This document shows positions 27,498-36,325 of a stretch of DNA of 64,000 nucleotides, piece by piece. The translations under genes were made by a program, and so were the position numbers. The notes beneath the pieces were generated by a model that was not told the origin of the DNA, ran no database searches, and saw only the letters and a list, made by a program, of their open reading frames with translations. Numbering within the stretch: position 1 is the first letter of the stretch; every line of letters begins with the position of its first letter. Origin of the DNA: Candidatus Dadabacteria bacterium (lineage in GTDB: Bacteria; Desulfobacterota_D; UBA1144; Nemesobacterales; Nemesobacteraceae); contig JAJECI010000011.1 of the NCBI GenBank assembly GCA_022822065.1, forward strand, positions 124,001 to 188,000, given 5' to 3'.

Positions 27498-27773
27498 TCA
27501 TGAAAGCTTTGAGAAGGCCGATGCGTATTCGATGTGCGTTCCCTCGAAACCTTTCCCTGCGAGAGCCAATCCCATCAGGTATGGTCCGGCATATCGGCAT
27601 TACATGCCACCCACGGTCTCTTGGTTGAATCCAAAACGCTGGTAATAGGGCGGATCGCCAAGTACTACGACCGCTGTCCAGCCATCACCCCTTGCCCGTT
27701 CAATTCCGGCCTCGATTAGTTTAGCGGCAATCCCCCGGCGGCGTCTGTTTTCCGTAACTGCGACCGGACCTAT
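27498..27773 (-). pseudogene. decayed GNAT N-acetyltransferase gene
   Basis: On the minus strand one frame reads IGPVAVTENRRRRGIAAKLI, then a helix and AVVVLGDPPYYQRFGF before a stop near 27605. Another frame then continues as PYLMGLALAGKGFEGTHIEY and ASAF, stopping at 27498. Together these match the C-terminal half of GNAT acetyltransferases of the YhbS type: acetyl-CoA loop RRRRGIA, then VLGDPxYYxRFGF, then LMxLxL. The N-terminal half is missing and a frameshift separates the remaining pieces. The break at 27773 coincides with the A/G-rich tract before the autotransporter gene. Confidence 0.75.
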
Positions 27774-27785
27774 AAAAAAAGCTTG

Positions 27786-27803
27786 AAAAAAAAGGGGGGG
27801 GGG
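27786..27803 (+). repeat. A8G10 homopolymer tract
   Basis: Eight A residues (27786-27793) run directly into ten G residues (27794-27803), about 70 bases before the start of the autotransporter-like gene. G-tracts of this length are prone to slipped-strand mispairing and are classic phase-variation switches when placed in promoters. Confidence 0.85.
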
Positions 27804-27875
27804 TAAGGTAAGAAGTAGAGGTTATGGAGTGTTAAGAGTTTGTTACGAATTAAAGTTCAAGGAGGGGGGCTGGCA

Positions 27876-30800
27876 ATGAAAACGGGAGAGTTTCTGGATG
27901 GTTCCAATCTGACTAAGCATATTACTGGGGGAAGGGGGCAAGGCCGGGGAGTTTCCCGCGGCTTCGCAGCGGTGCTTCTGTTCCTGCTGCTGGCCGGTCT
28001 GACGCCCGTGGCCGCCGCGCAGACGTCGGTGCCGCCCGACTGGCCGCTCAAGCCCTCGGGGCTGGAGGTTGGCGACCAGTTCCGGCTGCTGTTCATCACC
28101 TCGACCACGCGCGACGGGACCTCGATGGACATCGCCGACTACAACAGCCATGTGCAGTCTGCTGCCGCCGCCGGCCACACGGCCATCCGTGAGTTCAGCT
28201 CGCAGTTCCGCGTGGTCGGCTCGACCGCCACGGTGGACGCGCGCGACAACACCATGACCACCGGCACGGGCGTGAAGATCTACTGGCTGAACGGCGCCAA
28301 GGTCGCCGACAACTATTCGGACTTCTACGACGGGGGCTGGGACAGCTACGCCTGGAAGAACGAGAATGGAGGGACCGCCGCAGGTGCCGTTCTTACGGGC
28401 AGTAACAACGACGGCACCAAGCACGTTAGCTATCCTCTTGGTAGCCCATCAGGGTTAACAGAGCGGGGGTCCAGCGGCACGGGATCACCTTTCTCCGACA
28501 GCATTACCTTTAATACCAGTGTAGACTCCTTCTACGCCCTCTCTCCCGTTTTCGAGGTAAGTGTCCCCAAGCTCTGCGGCAAGCCCACCCCGGTCCCGAC
28601 GCACTACCCGGATGGCAGGCTCATCCCCGATCATGTCATTAGCGAGATCGCGGCCAGGATTATGAACGCGACCACGTTCGAGTTCTCGGAAAGGAGCTTC
28701 AGCGCCGCGGGCGGAGGCAGCGCCACGATCACGGTCGTGCGGACCGGCACCGGCATCGCGTCGGTGAACTACGAGACCGGGGACGGCTCGCTGAAGGCGG
28801 CGTCCGGCGGCTACGTCCCGACCTCGGGCACCCTGCGCTTCGGGGCGACCGAGAAGTCGAAGAGCTTCACCGTTCCGGTCGCCAACTCGTCGGGCACCTT
28901 CCGGGTGTACCTGTCGAACGCGACCAATGGAGGGGACGCCTGCCAATACGCCACGAAGCACTGGCCTGGCAGTCCCGTGCCTGGCGGCAGCGTCGTGCAG
29001 GTGAACCCCACGACGCCCCCCGGAATACCCGTCATCGAGGCGGAGCAGAAGTTCTATGACGTCGGGGAAGGCGACGGCACGGTCACCGTCTGGATCCGCA
29101 AGTTCGGCAAGGGCCGCGCCACGGTGGACTATGGGGCCTTTGCGAGCGGCACGGCTTCGCTTTCGGACTTCACCTCCACTTCCGGCACCCTGACCTTCCC
29201 GGCGGGGGAGGACTTCTCGCGGCAGAGCATCACGGTGACGATCACCGACGACGAGGTGCAGGAGAGCGACGAGGTCTTCGTTGTAAGCCTGAGCAACGCG
29301 AGCGGAGAAGTACGCTCCGGCAACCCGGGCGGAGAAGCGACGATAAGTCCACTATTAAGTGCTCCTCTCGTAACCATCAAGGACGACGACCAGCCCTCTC
29401 CCCCTCCCGTGATCGTGATCGGGTTCAAGCGCCCCGCCCAGACCGTTTACGAGGGCGACGACGCCGTCTTCACCTTCACGGCGAGCCCGGTCCCGTATGC
29501 GGCCCTTCCGGTGGCTGTGACGGTCGCCACGGACGGCGACTGGGGCGTGACGGCGGGGAGCCGCACGGTGACGTTCGGTGCGGGCGCGTCCACGGCGACG
29601 CTGACGCTTGCGACCACGGACGACCAGGCCGACGAGGCGGACGGCTCGGTGACAGCGACGGTCGGGAGCGGGACCGGCTACACGGTCGGGACCGCGTCCT
29701 CTGCGAGCGTCGCGGTCTCCGACAACGACGATGCGCCGGTGAACAACCTGCCCGCGCTCTCTGTGGACGACGCGACGAAGGCGGAGGGCGGCCTGCCGGT
29801 GATGGAGTTCACTGTGCGGCTGTCGCCGCCTTCACAGGAACTGGTACGGGTGCATGTCTCGACCGAGCCCTCGGAGCCGCTATCGGCGGAACCGAAGGTC
29901 GACTACATGCCGGGCACGTACGACCTGACGTTCCGTCCGGGCGATACGGAGAGGCAGGTGTACATCTGGATTCACGACGACAGTCACGACGAGGACCCGG
30001 AGACCTTCCGGGTGGTGCTGTCGAAGGCGCAGGGAGCAGTGATCGGGGACGGGGTTGCGGTGGGGACGATCACTAACGACGACCCGATGCCTGCGGCGTG
30101 GCTTGCGCGGTTCGGGCGCACGGTTGCGGAGCAGGCGCTTGACGGGGTCTCAGACCGCATGGCGGCTGTGCGCACGCCGGGGATGCGGGGCGCGATTGCG
30201 GGGCAGGCTCTCAGCTTCGATGCGCCCGCCGACGGAAGCGGCGGACCGTACGGCGACGTGAGCGACGGCTTATGCACGGAACGGCAGCCGCAATACCTGA
30301 CGGCGCGCGACGTACTGGTGGGTTCGAGTTTCCTGCTGACTGGGGCGGAGGACGATTCGGGGGGCAGCATGGCCTTCTGGGGCCGGGCTGCGCACGGCAG
30401 TTTCGACGGAAGGGAGGGGACGTTCTCTCTTGACGGGGATGCCACGACGGGGATGCTGGGGACGGACTACGCGAGGGGCAGGTGGCTGGTGGGTCTAGCG
30501 CTTGTGCGGAGCGAGGGCGGTGGAGACTACAGGGACACGGGAACCGGTCCGCAGAGCTGTCCTGAGGGCGTGGGAGCGGAGCTTTGCGACGGGGCGGTGC
30601 GCGCGGGCGACGGCAGTGTGGACGCGTCGCTTATGGCGGCGGTTCCCTATGCTGCGTTTGAGGTCTCCGAGCGTGTGAAGCTCTGGGGAGCCGGGGGCTA
30701 CGGAACCGGGGATGTGACGCTTAAGACGGAAATGGGCGGCAGCTACAGCGCCGACACGAGCTGGAGCATGGCGGCGGCGGGGCTGAGGGGCGGTCTTCTT

Positions 30801-31538
30801 GCTCCCCCTGTTGAGGGTTCCGGTCCCGCCCTGGCGGTGACGTCGGATGTGCTGTGGACTCGGAGTTCCTCTGAGAGGACGCGGCAGCTTGCCGCATCGG
30901 ACTCCGACGTGACCCGGCTCAGGCTCGGGCTCGAAGGCAGTTACCGCCTTGCCATGGAAGGCGAGGGGTCTCTCACGCCGAAGCTTGAGCTTGGCGGGCG
31001 TCATGACGGGGGCGACGCCGAGGGTGGCTTCGGAATCGAGCTTGGCGGCGGGTTTGTGTGGAGTGACCCGGGGTTCGGGCTGTCGCTTGACGTCTCGGGG
31101 CGCACGCTGCTGGCGCATGGGGACGAGGATCTGAAGGACCGGGGATTTGCGGCTGCGCTGGTCTTCGATCCGGACCCGGCGACTAAGCGGGGTCTTTCGC
31201 TCGGTCTGCGCCAGGAGTTCGGCGGACAGGCGCAAGGCGGGCTCGACGCGCTGTTTGCGCCCGCGACGCTGGATGAGCGCACGGGCGGCGAAGGCGCGTC
31301 CCGCTGGGGCATGGAGGCGGCATACGGGTTCCCGGCCTTGGGCGAGCGTTTCACCGGCAGTCCGCATGTCGGTCTGGGGCTAACGGAGGCAGCGCGGGAC
31401 TACAGCGCCGGCTGGCGGCTGACGCCGGAGTCGGAGACCGCGCCCAACCTCTCCTTCGGTCTCAAGGCGACCCGCAGGGAGAGCGACGTTGCCGAACCCG
31501 AGCACACGTTCGGGTTCGAGATCACCTCCGGGTGGTGA
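27876..31538 (+). CDS. autotransporter-like Calx-beta surface protein
   Basis: About 1,220 residues. ATG 27876 is chosen because AAGGAGGGGG lies just upstream. A long signal-like N-terminus (hydrophobic AAVLLFLLLAGLTPVAAA near residue 40-55) leads into a domain typical of marine symbiont surface proteins (GLEVGDQFRLLFITS). At least three Calx-beta modules follow (for example ADEADGSVTATVGSG and DDSHDEDPETFRVVLS). A linker (ARFGRTVAEQALDGVSDRM, about residue 740) precedes a roughly 400-residue beta-barrel with alternating Gly and aromatic strands, ending ...TFGFEITSGW with a terminal aromatic. It probably exposes its Calx-beta passenger on the outer membrane. Calx-beta repeats bind calcium. 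GC and codon use are higher than in neighbouring genes. Confidence 0.8.
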   Translation: MKTGEFLDGSNLTKHITGGRGQGRGVSRGFAAVLLFLLLAGLTPVAAAQTSVPPDWPLKPSGLEVGDQFRLLFITSTTRDGTSMDIADYNSHVQSAAAAGHTAIREFSSQFRVVGSTATVDARDNTMTTGTGVKIYWLNGAKVADNYSDFYDGGWDSYAWKNENGGTAAGAVLTGSNNDGTKHVSYPLGSPSGLTERGSSGTGSPFSDSITFNTSVDSFYALSPVFEVSVPKLCGKPTPVPTHYPDGRLIPDHVISEIAARIMNATTFEFSERSFSAAGGGSATITVVRTGTGIASVNYETGDGSLKAASGGYVPTSGTLRFGATEKSKSFTVPVANSSGTFRVYLSNATNGGDACQYATKHWPGSPVPGGSVVQVNPTTPPGIPVIEAEQKFYDVGEGDGTVTVWIRKFGKGRATVDYGAFASGTASLSDFTSTSGTLTFPAGEDFSRQSITVTITDDEVQESDEVFVVSLSNASGEVRSGNPGGEATISPLLSAPLVTIKDDDQPSPPPVIVIGFKRPAQTVYEGDDAVFTFTASPVPYAALPVAVTVATDGDWGVTAGSRTVTFGAGASTATLTLATTDDQADEADGSVTATVGSGTGYTVGTASSASVAVSDNDDAPVNNLPALSVDDATKAEGGLPVMEFTVRLSPPSQELVRVHVSTEPSEPLSAEPKVDYMPGTYDLTFRPGDTERQVYIWIHDDSHDEDPETFRVVLSKAQGAVIGDGVAVGTITNDDPMPAAWLARFGRTVAEQALDGVSDRMAAVRTPGMRGAIAGQALSFDAPADGSGGPYGDVSDGLCTERQPQYLTARDVLVGSSFLLTGAEDDSGGSMAFWGRAAHGSFDGREGTFSLDGDATTGMLGTDYARGRWLVGLALVRSEGGGDYRDTGTGPQSCPEGVGAELCDGAVRAGDGSVDASLMAAVPYAAFEVSERVKLWGAGGYGTGDVTLKTEMGGSYSADTSWSMAAAGLRGGLLAPPVEGSGPALAVTSDVLWTRSSSERTRQLAASDSDVTRLRLGLEGSYRLAMEGEGSLTPKLELGGRHDGGDAEGGFGIELGGGFVWSDPGFGLSLDVSGRTLLAHGDEDLKDRGFAAALVFDPDPATKRGLSLGLRQEFGGQAQGGLDALFAPATLDERTGGEGASRWGMEAAYGFPALGERFTGSPHVGLGLTEAARDYSAGWRLTPESETAPNLSFGLKATRRESDVAEPEHTFGFEITSGW

Positions 31539-31545
31539 AGCACTG

Positions 31546-31680
31546 ACCGCGGCACGCCGACTGGTCTTGCATGAGGATGGAGGGTTTGAGACAGGGGGAG
31601 TGTCTGCGTCGTTAGAGTGGGAGATGGACATGAGGAGAGGGAGGAGATTGAGCACGGAGCAGGTCTCAGGATTGATATGA
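31546..31680 (+). pseudogene. remnant of an autotransporter barrel
   Basis: Directly after the autotransporter stop codon another frame reads ARRLVLHEDGGFETGGVSAS followed by LEWEMD and a stop. This resembles the barrel stretch of the upstream gene around SGRTLLAHGDEDLKDRGFAA and LVFDPDP. It looks like one strand pair left from a second autotransporter gene after deletion. Short, so the similarity could be coincidental. Confidence 0.4.
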
Positions 31681-31917
31681 CGTGGCAGGGGCTCTCTGTT
31701 TATTCAGTAAAACAACAGTAATCAGCCTTGAAGGGACTTCCTGTCTGCTGGTTTACAAGGAGCGGTGATTCTGGAGGGGCGGTGCCGAGTCCGAATCGGG
31801 TGATTCAAGCTTACAGGATGCCGGATTGCCGTATGATGCCGCGGCGGCCACGGCCCCGTCACGGAAACCGAAACCCCTAAAAAACTGATAAGCGCAACCG
31901 CCTCCCATTAGTTCTTA

Positions 31918-31945
31918 TTGACAATGCGGGGAGAAGATGTAAAAT
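31918..31945 (+). promoter_or_regulatory. sigma-70 promoter of rpsT
   Basis: TTGACA (31918-31923), a 16-base spacer and TAAAAT (31940-31945) preceded by TG. The hexamers lie 33 bases before the rpsT start codon, which also has GGAGG. Confidence 0.75.
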
Positions 31946-31978
31946 TCAACCTTCATTTTTAAGCCTCGGAGGATTTTT

Positions 31979-32260
31979 ATGGGCCTTAGAACAAAATCGG
32001 CGCAGAAAAAGCATCGCCAGAACCTGAAAAGACGAGAGAGAAACAGGTTCGTGACGTCCACTCTTAAAACCAAGATAAAGCGTTACTCGGAAGCTATTGG
32101 AAGCGAGGATCTCGAGAAATCCCAGGCTCTTCTCAAGGAACTGGTTGCCCTTACCGACAAGGCCGCCACGAAAGGGGTTATCCATAAGAAAAAAGCCTCA
32201 AGATACGTATCGAGGTTCTCAAAGAAGCTTTCGGACCTCAGCCCGAGCGCCGGCTCCTAG
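31979..32260 (+). CDS. rpsT: 30S ribosomal protein S20
   Basis: A 93-residue Lys/Arg-rich helical protein (KSAQKKHRQNLKRRERNRFV, then KGVIHKKKASRYVSRF) that binds 16S rRNA in the small subunit; length matches the family. CGGAGG lies upstream and the promoter above fits well. It ends convergently with holA, sharing four bases. rpsT beside holA or similar DNA-replication genes is common, and here the pairing is tail to tail. Confidence 0.96.
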   Translation: MGLRTKSAQKKHRQNLKRRERNRFVTSTLKTKIKRYSEAIGSEDLEKSQALLKELVALTDKAATKGVIHKKKASRYVSRFSKKLSDLSPSAGS

Positions 32261-33219
32261 GTTTCCCGCGCGCAGATTCCCAGAAGAAGTTTCTCAAGAA
32301 GTATGTAATTGTTCCCGGAACTGTTTTTGATTCCGAAGTCCGTTTCCTCTATAAGACCCAGTATCCTGCCGAGGTCGTTCTCCCTGAAGTTGCGCACGCT
32401 CTTTTTAAGGTAAAAGACAGCCCCGCGGGAGGTTTTTATGGCCTTCGCGATGGCTTCATCAGATTTCCCTTCCCGAAGAAACTGCGAGACCTTGAATATC
32501 TGGCGGAATCTCCAGGCTATCATGTAGAGTATGGAAAGGGGATCCTCCCTGTTTCTCTCAAGTTCCCGGAGTATCCTGAGAGATCCTTTTAGATCCCTGT
32601 TTGAAAGCGAGGTCGAGAGGGAAAACACGTTTTCCGTGCTCCGTTTCTCCATGAGCTCCCGCAGGTCCTTCTCGCCTACGGTTTTTTTCCCGCCCATGTA
32701 AAGGGATATCTTCGAAAGCTCGTTCCTTACGAGGTTCATGTCTTCGCCGAGCATGGTTTTTATGAAACCGGCGGCCCCCGGGGCAAGGGAGATTCCGAGT
32801 TTTTCCGCCAGGCGTTTTATCTCCCGGTCGGGGTTGCTTCCTTTGTCGAGGTCAACGAGCCTGATGCTCTTTGCGGGTTTCGCTTTGCTTTTTCTGGATC
32901 CCCCGGAGAGCAGAACCAGCACGGAAAAAGAGGCCGGAGCCTTTGAGTATTCGTTAAGCAGGTCAAGATCCTCTTTCCCCAGGCCGTCATATCCCTTAAC
33001 GACGATCAGTTTTTTCTCGTGGAACATGGGGAGGGTCCGAGCGTCCTCGACTATTTCCGAGAGGGATGCGTCGTCGAGGTTCCTGCTTTCAAAAAGCAGC
33101 TTCGGGGAAGCGGCCAAGAGGTCTTCTTTAAGCTTTTCAATGAATTCTTCAGCCAGGAGGGGCTGTGAGCTTCTAAGTACGGTGACGGGATGGGTGTCGA
33201 TGCTTTTCTCTGGCGACAC
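32257..33219 (-). CDS. holA: DNA polymerase III subunit delta
   Basis: A 320-residue protein with the HolA layout: an N-terminal AAA-like domain (LLAEEFIEKLKEDLL, DARTLPMFHEKKLIVVKGYD), a middle domain (AAGFIKTMLGEDMNLVRNELSKISLY) and a C-terminal collar domain (PLSILYMIAWRFRQIF). Delta opens the beta clamp within the clamp loader. It starts at a GTG preceded by GAGGAG. No usable Walker motif is present, as expected for delta. ndk lies 44 bases upstream on the same strand. Confidence 0.88.
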   Translation of the reverse strand: MSPEKSIDTHPVTVLRSSQPLLAEEFIEKLKEDLLAASPKLLFESRNLDDASLSEIVEDARTLPMFHEKKLIVVKGYDGLGKEDLDLLNEYSKAPASFSVLVLLSGGSRKSKAKPAKSIRLVDLDKGSNPDREIKRLAEKLGISLAPGAAGFIKTMLGEDMNLVRNELSKISLYMGGKKTVGEKDLRELMEKRSTENVFSLSTSLSNRDLKGSLRILRELERNREDPLSILYMIAWRFRQIFKVSQFLREGKSDEAIAKAIKTSRGAVFYLKKSVRNFRENDLGRILGLIEETDFGIKNSSGNNYILLEKLLLGICARET

Positions 33220-33263
33220 GACCTGCTTTTTCTCCTCGGCCGAGACGGCTTGCGGGCGGAACC

Positions 33264-33683
33264 CTATCGGCTGTTTATTTCAAGCTCGCTGAAAAAATAT
33301 CCTATTTCGTAGGCGGCCGATTCGGGGGAATCGGACCCGTGCACTATGTTCTTTTCTATGCCGGAGGCGAAATCCTTTCTTATGGTCCCGGGCTCCGCCT
33401 GCTCGGGGTTCGTCGCGCCCATGATGGCCCTTACCCTCGAGATGGCCTCCTCCCCCTCAAGGACCATAACCACGCAGGGCCCGGAGGACATGAAATCCGT
33501 GAGACTTGAGAAAAAAGGTCTTTCCCTGTGCACGTGGTAGAACCCTTCTGCCTGTTTCTTTGAGAGGTGTATCATCTTGAGGGCGACTACGCTTATTGCG
33601 TTTTCCTCGAACCTTCTTAGAACCTCCCCGATCAGGTTTTCTCCGACTCCGTCAGGTTTTACTATCGATAATGTTCTTTCCAT
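33264..33683 (-). CDS. ndk: nucleoside diphosphate kinase
   Basis: A 139-residue enzyme that transfers phosphate from ATP to other NDPs, keeping NTP pools balanced. It begins [12 protein letters not shown], contains [17 protein letters not shown] and the phosphohistidine motif NIVHGSDS (His115), all family hallmarks; the length is typical. It is followed by holA on the same strand. The extra E-x-N-S-R tail is ordinary. Confidence 0.97.
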   Translation of the reverse strand: MERTLSIVKPDGVGENLIGEVLRRFEENAISVVALKMIHLSKKQAEGFYHVHRERPFFSSLTDFMSSGPCVVMVLEGEEAISRVRAIMGATNPEQAEPGTIRKDFASGIEKNIVHGSDSPESAAYEIGYFFSELEINSR

Positions 33684-33787
33684 CTTCTGCCTCCGTGCGT
33701 GTGTGATTGGGTATGATTGTCTGATTTCCAGCTTCCCGGCGGGGTCTTAAACGGATACGCCGCCCCAGGGGGAACCCGGCGCCGCGT

Positions 33788-34219
33788 CTAGTATTCCTTT
33801 TCAAGCCTCTCAACGAGCCTTTTTCTTCTCCTGCGGCTTTTTATTCTGAGATACACCTTTTGCCTGAGATCGAGATCGATCGGCAGGCCGAACTCTTCGC
33901 TTACCAACTTGGAGAGCTCTTTTCCCTTGATGGTGGGTTTCCGGGCGATCGCGCCGTTCATGAAAGACCTTATTCTCCTTTTCCAGGTGCCCTCCGCCTT
34001 GTCAAGAATCTCGTCTCTCTCCGTGGCGGGGAGGTTTTTAAGGTAAGTGATTACCTCGGACCTGGTAGGCTCGTTGCTCTCCGTTCGGTACTTTTCTATC
34101 GCTGTCCTTATGAGCTTGCTCGTGCTTATGTCTTTTTCCTTGGCGGCGGCGACGGCGTAATCATAAGTGCTTTCAGGAAGCCTGAAGCTAAGAAGCATGT
34201 CTTTAATTTCAGAAGCCAT
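33788..34219 (-). CDS. ribbon-helix-helix domain protein
   Basis: A 143-residue protein whose first 45 residues look like a ribbon-helix-helix DNA-binding domain: a beta strand (LLSFRLP) then two helices (STYDYAVAAAKEKD, TSKLIRTAIEKY). The remaining 90 residues are basic and helical, ending in an Arg/Lys-rich tail. Probably a CopG/MetJ-like transcription regulator. No target or toxin partner is adjacent, so the role is unknown. Confidence 0.65.
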   Translation of the reverse strand: MASEIKDMLLSFRLPESTYDYAVAAAKEKDISTSKLIRTAIEKYRTESNEPTRSEVITYLKNLPATERDEILDKAEGTWKRRIRSFMNGAIARKPTIKGKELSKLVSEEFGLPIDLDLRQKVYLRIKSRRRRKRLVERLEKEY

Positions 34220-34514
34220 AAATCATCCGTAAGACCAGATTCCGCCGTTAAACAGAATCTGGAACAGAAAATCTCCCGCCTCCGGTTTCGAAACTAGATT
34301 CTAATTATTATGGTATAAAGAATCAAGAGCCTTTATTATACGGCTCCCGCGGCGTGTCCGGAATCGCGCTGCGGGAGCGGCCGGTTCTCCGGGTTATGTC
34401 TTTGCCGCCTAGCCCCGATTGCCTTGAGACGGCCTTCGGCCGCGGAGATAACCTCGCTTCTTCGGAAAAAGAACGAAAAACCCCTTGAAAGCGGGAGAAA
34501 AAGTCGGTCTGATT

Positions 34515-36119
34515 ATGAGTGTGAAACCAGGACTGCACGCCATCAGACACTGCGGAGCGGACAAGTTTTTCCTCGGGCTTCTTTTTTTCCTTCTGGGTGC
34601 TTTTCCCGCGGCCCCCTACAGCGGCGCGGTTACGGTCAGGGCGATATACACAGACGCCCGGGGGATCGGGTTTAACGATACGGCCGGGCTGACTGAGGAG
34701 GAAAGGGCGCTGCTTGGCGATAACGGCAACAGCGCGGACACGCTCGGGCAGGCGAGAAGAAACGCCTTTGAGCACGCCGCCCGTCTGCTTGAACGGAGGC
34801 TGCCGGGTCAGAACATGATCCGGGTCGAGGCATCGTTCGGATCCTTTGAGGATGAAACCACGGTCGCCAAAACCTATACGAGGAAGGCCATAAGCTTCGG
34901 TCCCGAAGAACTGCTGCACATAGGGTACCCGCCGGCGCTCGCTGAGAAAATCAGGGGAAGACCTCTAATAGACGAATCTGAGCCCCATCTCGTAGTGGAA
35001 TTCTCAAGGAACCTTGATTTCTATTACGGTTTTTATGGGGAAGCGCCGCCGTTTTCCATAGATTTTGTCGCCCTTGCCGTGCACGAGATCATTCACGGGC
35101 TCGGGTTTAATTCTTCCCTCGGGGAGGACGGTTCTTTTCCCAGCATTACCCTTGACGTGACGGATGGAACCCAGAGTTTTTCATATGACGTGCCGGAGTG
35201 GCAGAGAATCTACGACGTACAGATGTACTCGGAGGAAGACCGTGAATTCATCGTCGATCTTTCCCCGCAGGACAGGGAGCGGGCCATTACCTCCGACATC
35301 GGTCTTTTGTGGGATGGAACCGTGCGGCCCGGAAAGGAGAATTCGTGCAGTTACGGACAGCGCATGGCCGAGCTTAAATCCGCCGGCGTGGCCCCTGATG
35401 GAAAACCCCGGCTCCACGCTCCCCCGACTTTTGAGGAGGGCAGTTCCATAACCCATGTCCATACGGACACGGACGATATCATGGAATATCTCTACCCCTT
35501 TCCTAGGGATATGGACCTTAGCCTCGGCATGCTCCGGGACATGGGCTGGGAGATAAGCGACGGCGGCTTTCCGCCTTCCTGCGTGCCGACCGGGATAACC
35601 GTCATCCCGACTTCCGGACTTCTGACCACTGAAGACGGCGGGACGGCGGCGTTTTCGGTGAGACTTGAATCAGAACCGATAAGCGACGTCATAATCCCCC
35701 TTCGAAGCAGCGACCCGCGGGAGGGAAGGGCCGATGCCCAGGCGCTTGAGTTCACTCCCGACGACTGGGAAGTCGCGCAGACCGTGACGGTAACCGGCGT
35801 AAACGACGGCGAGGAGGATGGTGCCAAGGGCTACGCTATCGTGCTTGAGCGGGCTGAGAGCCGGGACAGGTTCTACGACGGTTTTGATCCTGATGACGTG
35901 TCGTTAACCAACCGGGATAATGACCCAGAACCGGATTCCCCTTTGCCTGATGACCCGGGACCGCCGGGCGAAAAGGCGGGACTGGGAGGCCTTGGATGCG
36001 CGATTGCCTCGCAGGAACAGGTCCCGAATACGCTTGGGAGCGGGGCGCTTAATCTGGTTCTTGTCGCTTCGCTCCTGGTCTTCGCAGTTCCTTGGAGGGG
36101 TCTTCTTAAAGAAGGGTGA
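34515..36119 (+). CDS. exported HExxH metalloprotease with C-terminal sorting-like tail
   Basis: About 534 residues from ATG 34515 (an upstream TTG at 34485 is in frame). A signal segment (FFLGLLFFLLGAFPAAP) leads into a protease domain with VHEIIHGLGF (HExxHxxGF, residues 190-199), the zinc motif of extracellular metalloproteases. A Calx-beta-like module follows (TTEDGGTAAFSVRLESEP, then AQTVTVTGVNDGEEDGA). The tail is Pro/Asp-rich, then GLGCAIAS, a hydrophobic helix (NLVLVASLLVFAVPW) and RGLLKEG. Cys/Gly motif, membrane helix and basic end resemble C-terminal sorting signals of the JDVT/MYXO-CTERM kind, which are cut by a membrane protease. Probably a surface-anchored protease of unknown substrate. 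Confidence 0.7.
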   Translation: MSVKPGLHAIRHCGADKFFLGLLFFLLGAFPAAPYSGAVTVRAIYTDARGIGFNDTAGLTEEERALLGDNGNSADTLGQARRNAFEHAARLLERRLPGQNMIRVEASFGSFEDETTVAKTYTRKAISFGPEELLHIGYPPALAEKIRGRPLIDESEPHLVVEFSRNLDFYYGFYGEAPPFSIDFVALAVHEIIHGLGFNSSLGEDGSFPSITLDVTDGTQSFSYDVPEWQRIYDVQMYSEEDREFIVDLSPQDRERAITSDIGLLWDGTVRPGKENSCSYGQRMAELKSAGVAPDGKPRLHAPPTFEEGSSITHVHTDTDDIMEYLYPFPRDMDLSLGMLRDMGWEISDGGFPPSCVPTGITVIPTSGLLTTEDGGTAAFSVRLESEPISDVIIPLRSSDPREGRADAQALEFTPDDWEVAQTVTVTGVNDGEEDGAKGYAIVLERAESRDRFYDGFDPDDVSLTNRDNDPEPDSPLPDDPGPPGEKAGLGGLGCAIASQEQVPNTLGSGALNLVLVASLLVFAVPWRGLLKEG

Positions 36120-36325
36120 TATTTCCTCCGGACGGATTGCCGCGGTTTCTTTTTCGGATGCCCCCTTTGATATGGACAACCCTTGTTTCCGTGCTGTATA
36201 ATGTTGCCCCGAGAGCTTTTTAGAGGAAAAAGAAATTAACGCGAAAAGCTTCATTGTCTTTAGTCGCTTTTTCCCGTCTTTTTTTTAATCATATCCATAT
36301 CTTACAATCATTGGAGGCAGCACAA

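Larger units (their letters stand above)
31539..31978. other. 440-bp intergenic stretch before rpsT
   Basis: Apart from the barrel remnant (31546-31680) and the rpsT promoter (31918-31945), I see no gene, RNA or strong hairpin here. Confidence 0.6.

Noticed and set aside
34323-34919. 198-residue minus-strand frame opposite the protease gene
   Set aside because: It is antisense to the well-supported exported protease and has no family features.
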